From the NCBI RefSeq assembly GCF_001874145.1, contig NZ_MPCX01000001.1, positions 421,731-485,730 on the forward strand: DNA of 64,000 nt, given 5' to 3'. The translations under genes and the position numbers were made by a program. The stretch comes from Lacinutrix sp. MedPE-SW (GTDB lineage Bacteria; Bacteroidota; Bacteroidia; Flavobacteriales; Flavobacteriaceae). This document shows, piece by piece, positions 61,002 through 64,000 of the stretch. Positions within the stretch are counted from its first letter, which is position 1. The number at the start of each line of letters is the position of its first letter. The notes below the pieces were generated by a model. The model saw only the letters and a list, made by a program, of their open reading frames with translations, searched no databases and had not been told where the DNA came from.

Positions 61002-63821
61002 CTACAACTCTATAATATAGTTTGTTAAGCTTGTTTCTCGAGGTAACTCCATTTTTTTACGCAAACGATATCGTTTTACTTCTACACTTCGAGGTGAAAT
61101 ATTTAATAATGGAGCTATTTCTTTGGATGATAGATTTAACCTAAGATAAGCGCATAATTTTAAATCGTTAGGAGTTAAATTAGGATGTTTACTTTTTACT
61201 TTTTTCATAAAGCCTTTATCTGCATTATTAAAAGCTTCTTGAAATAATTTCCAGTCATCTGTATTGTTTATGTTTTTATCTATTATTTTAATAACTGGTG
61301 CTATATTATCTCCTAATGCTACGGCATTTAATTCTTTTTTAAGGTTATTTAAAAATTCATTCTTTTTAATTAGACTCATTGTAGAACTTGCTAACTCTTT
61401 ATTTTTTGTTTCAATGTCTTTTTGAAGTTTCTCGTTTTGAAATTGCATAATTTGCTGTGCATTTTCTAATTCTTTACGTTCAAGTTCTCGTGTAGTTTTT
61501 TTCAATAATCTTTCTCTTTCACGTTTGTAGTAGCGATTATATAGTTTGTGAGTTAACAATATTAATAGCAACCCAATTATAATATAAATTGCAATAAATA
61601 CAGAAGATAAATACCAAGGCTTTTCTATTTCAAAAGTATAACTAGAAATGTTTTTAGTTAAATTTTCTCCAATTTTTGCTCTTACATTAAAAATATATTC
61701 TCCTGGTGGTAAGTTTTTATATTGTGTTTTTGAATTTAAAGACCAATCGCTCCACATATTATATAAACCAACTAATTGATATTGATATTCAACATTTTGA
61801 AACTTATTAAATTTAGGAACACTGTACTCAAAACTTAAATTATTTTCGAAATTTTTTAAAATTTCTTTTTCTTCAATTTTTAATTTAGAAATTTTATTTT
61901 CTAAGGTGTTTACTTCAATAGAATTAATTGAAATATTATAAGTCTCTTTTTTAACATTCGTTAAATCTATTGTTAAGTAACCTGAAGACGAGCCAAAAAG
62001 ATATTTAGAATCGTTTAATTTTAAAACATTTTCATAGCTAGGTACTCCTTTTCTAAGACTATTAGAGATTTGAATTTTTTTAATAGATGGAGTACTACTT
62101 AATGTTCCTGAGGTTATTACATTAATATTGTTTTTTGAAAAACTCCATAATTTTCCTGTAGAATCATCTACAATTAGTTTTCCAGACACATAGCTTTTAG
62201 AATTGTACGTTTTACTTAACAAACTATCTTTCTCAAAATTTTTAGAGGCACTATTATATTTAAAAACACCATTATTATAAGCATAATAAATCTTTTTATT
62301 GTATTTAAATAAGCTAGAGTGTATTCCTTTTAGTGTAGTATCTTTAGTAATTTGGCTTACTTTATTATAGTTGTTATTAATGGTAAGATTAAAGATGCCT
62401 TTGTATTCATGACTAACTAATATTTGATTAGGGTTTATAAATTCAAAAAAACGTGAGGAAATATCGAATCCTTCAATTTTATTTTTAAAACTCCATTTAT
62501 TATTTATTTTTTCTAAAATATTTAAACCGTTATAGTTTCCTTGAATAATTTTATTTTGATTATTACCTAATGGTTTTATAGACCAAGTGCCTTGAACATT
62601 AGAAATTTTTTCTACTGTATTTTCTTTAACTATAAAAGTTCCTAAATTGTGTCCACAAAAAAGTTCATTATTAATTAAATTTAAACACCAAACTTGTCCT
62701 TTAGTACCCGAAATTAATTTAAAAGATTCGTTAGCATTTAAAGGTTTATAAAACAACCCTTGATTTGTACCTAAATAGAGCTTATTATTAAATATTGAAG
62801 AAGCGTAAACTGTACCTAATTTTCCTTTTACATCATTAAAAATTCTAATTGGAGAATCAATATCTATATTGCAAATACCATTGTCTAATGCTAACCAAAT
62901 ATTTGAATCTATATCCTCAAAAAGCGATAATACCGTATTATTTGTTAATCCATTTTCTTGAGCAACTTTCTCAATAAAATTTCCATTTTCATCTATAAAA
63001 ATAACTCCATTTGATATGGTACCAATAGCATAATTTCCGTTTTTTAATTTTATACTACTGTAAACACTATAATTTTCTAGGTTTAAGTTTATTTTATTAT
63101 TCCATGGCTTTAAAAGTGAATTATTATAAGTAAAAAAGCCGTTTTCTTGTGTTAAAAAGAGTAATCCACCTTGTGCTTTAAAAATTTTTACAACATTTTT
63201 ATTTACTATATCAATATGATTTGTAAGTAAAACAGATTGACCATTTATAAGTTTATAAATTCCAGAATTTATTGCTTGATAATATATTGTATCATCAATT
63301 TGAAACATACCAGTAATTCTGGTTTTAGAATTAATTATTTTTAAAGTCTTATTTAAACTATCATACAAATAAATTCTATTTAAAGATCTAAATAAAATCC
63401 AATTATTAATGTTTAGAATTTGCCAAATTTGTTCATCTTCTACTAAAGGAATTTTTAATGTTTTTGATAGTGAAGTATATTCAAGTTTACCAAAACTATT
63501 TTTTTCCCAAAAACCAAATTCCATATAACATCCAGTGTAAATTTTATTACCAACAACTTCCACTGATCGCATTATTGTTTCATTAGGAGAATTATAAAGT
63601 TGCCATTTAGCACCATTAAATTCTAATAACCCTAAATTATTAGCTATATATATATACTTATTGTCTGATTGAGAAATATCCCAATTTTGATTTTCTGCAT
63701 GATATTGTTGTGGTGTATATGTACTTATTGGCGGTTGTTCTTGCCCAAACAAAAAAGAAAAAAAATGGAAAAAGACTAGTAATAATAGGGTTTTTATAGA
63801 AAATAAATGTAATCTTTTCAT
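61002..63821 (-). CDS. Membrane-spanning sensor with beta-propeller, triple-Tyr domain and LuxR-type HTH
   Basis: The protein is 939 residues from the preferred ATG (MKRLHLFSIK), with a signal peptide or anchor. A TTG six codons upstream is less typical. The ~640-residue periplasmic part has two-component-regulator-propeller repeats (SLFEDIDSNIWLALDNGI, LYLGTNQGLFYKPL). A Y_Y_Y-type domain (VEYQYQLVGLYNMWSDWS), a membrane helix (SSVFIAIYIIIGLLLILL), a coiled coil and a C-terminal LuxR-type helix-turn-helix (LSSKEIAPLLNISPRSVEVK) follow. It has no histidine-kinase domain, so sensing and DNA binding are in one chain. It lies upstream of susC in the same orientation and probably activates it. 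Confidence 0.9.
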   Translation of the reverse strand: MKRLHLFSIKTLLLLVFFHFFSFLFGQEQPPISTYTPQQYHAENQNWDISQSDNKYIYIANNLGLLEFNGAKWQLYNSPNETIMRSVEVVGNKIYTGCYMEFGFWEKNSFGKLEYTSLSKTLKIPLVEDEQIWQILNINNWILFRSLNRIYLYDSLNKTLKIINSKTRITGMFQIDDTIYYQAINSGIYKLINGQSVLLTNHIDIVNKNVVKIFKAQGGLLFLTQENGFFTYNNSLLKPWNNKINLNLENYSVYSSIKLKNGNYAIGTISNGVIFIDENGNFIEKVAQENGLTNNTVLSLFEDIDSNIWLALDNGICNIDIDSPIRIFNDVKGKLGTVYASSIFNNKLYLGTNQGLFYKPLNANESFKLISGTKGQVWCLNLINNELFCGHNLGTFIVKENTVEKISNVQGTWSIKPLGNNQNKIIQGNYNGLNILEKINNKWSFKNKIEGFDISSRFFEFINPNQILVSHEYKGIFNLTINNNYNKVSQITKDTTLKGIHSSLFKYNKKIYYAYNNGVFKYNSASKNFEKDSLLSKTYNSKSYVSGKLIVDDSTGKLWSFSKNNINVITSGTLSSTPSIKKIQISNSLRKGVPSYENVLKLNDSKYLFGSSSGYLTIDLTNVKKETYNISINSIEVNTLENKISKLKIEEKEILKNFENNLSFEYSVPKFNKFQNVEYQYQLVGLYNMWSDWSLNSKTQYKNLPPGEYIFNVRAKIGENLTKNISSYTFEIEKPWYLSSVFIAIYIIIGLLLILLTHKLYNRYYKRERERLLKKTTRELERKELENAQQIMQFQNEKLQKDIETKNKELASSTMSLIKKNEFLNNLKKELNAVALGDNIAPVIKIIDKNINNTDDWKLFQEAFNNADKGFMKKVKSKHPNLTPNDLKLCAYLRLNLSSKEIAPLLNISPRSVEVKRYRLRKKMELPRETSLTNYIIEL

Positions 63822-63839
63822 AATAATGTATAAATGCAA

Positions 63840-63858
63840 TATACAATTTTGTTGTATA
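63840..63858. repeat. Inverted repeat upstream of the sensor gene
   Basis: TATACAA and TTGTATA are separated by TTTTG, 19 bp before the ATG of the sensor gene. This could be an operator or a weak hairpin in the 5' leader. Confidence 0.4.
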
Positions 63859-63931
63859 ACTGTATAGTTAGAAAAACAGCTATATAATAAAATATAAAAA
63901 TATGATTTATTTTTTTTTATTTAAAAAACAA

Positions 63932-63939
63932 CAAAATTA
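63932..63939 (-). promoter_or_regulatory. Candidate -7 element of the sensor gene
   Basis: The minus strand reads TAATTTTG, a full TAnnTTTG match identical to the susC element, about 110 bp before the ATG. It would give a leader that contains the TATACAA/TTGTATA inverted repeat. No other gene is visible between it and the right edge of the window. Confidence 0.4.
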
Positions 63940-64000
63940 AAACTCCTTTAATTCGAATTTAAAACACTAAAAATCAATAGTTTAAAATATTAGTAGGAAT

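Overview
The window looks like chromosomal DNA of a marine-type member of the Flavobacteriaceae (Bacteroidota). It is very AT-rich. It carries a SusC/SusD polysaccharide locus, a Por-type C-terminal sorting signal, a fused ccoN-ccoO gene, DUF4290, and a MurA with Asp in place of the catalytic Cys. Promoters match the Bacteroidota pattern TTG-N19..22-TAnnTTTG. Several genes start with TTG. The genus cannot be settled from the sequence alone.

Layout. (1) Positions 1-9946: a dense plus-strand light/DNA-repair cluster. It holds the end of a TetR-type regulator, an AarF/UbiB kinase, a flavin reductase, an SDR/DUF2867 protein, a tiny DUF2256 protein, a DASH cryptochrome, an iron-sulfur (6-4)-type photolyase, a TIGR03643 protein, a second SDR, an SRPBCC protein and a class I CPD photolyase. 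(2) Positions 10016-18735: housekeeping genes, namely a SnoaL-like protein, murA, DUF4290, DUF493, an AAA ATPase, recQ, fmt, HU, YqgE, a class IV aminotransferase and a START-like protein. (3) Positions 18876-46460: a tRNA-Met gene followed by what looks like a 27.5-kb integrative island. A 15-bp piece of the tRNA anticodon arm recurs at the far end. Matching phased 11-bp repeats lie just inside both ends, and a tyrosine recombinase sits next to the tRNA. (4) Positions 46477-63821: a beta-1,3-glucan (laminarin-like) utilisation locus with susC, susD, a surface glycan-binding protein, GH16, GH3, GH16 and a secreted T9SS protein. A LacI regulator and a membrane-spanning one-component regulator flank it.

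The island carries two packages. The first is an approximately 11-kb minus-strand defence operon: hsdR, an HNH nuclease, hsdM, hsdS, a three-helix membrane protein, a nuclease/methylase-like/target-recognition fusion with ruined methylase motifs, a protein with an RNNLIH HEPN-type motif, and a GIY-YIG/DUF4357 nuclease. The last four genes do not belong to a standard type I system and are the best candidate here for an undescribed defence module. The second is a complete micro-oxic respiration kit: an Fnr-type regulator, ccoI, ccoS, ccoNO, ccoQ, ccoP, ccoG, ccoH, a SafE-like protein and hemN. Three ATGAC-N4-GTCAT-type dyads lie before ccoI, ccoS and hemN, each with its centre exactly 36.5 bp from the last base of a -7-like element. 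This is the geometry of class II activation by an Fnr-family protein.

Main uncertainty: the right-hand end lacks the displaced 3' half of the tRNA that a simple integration model predicts. Island membership of the cytochrome oxidase cluster therefore rests on the 15-bp core plus the arm repeats. All family assignments come from reading motifs; no database search was run.
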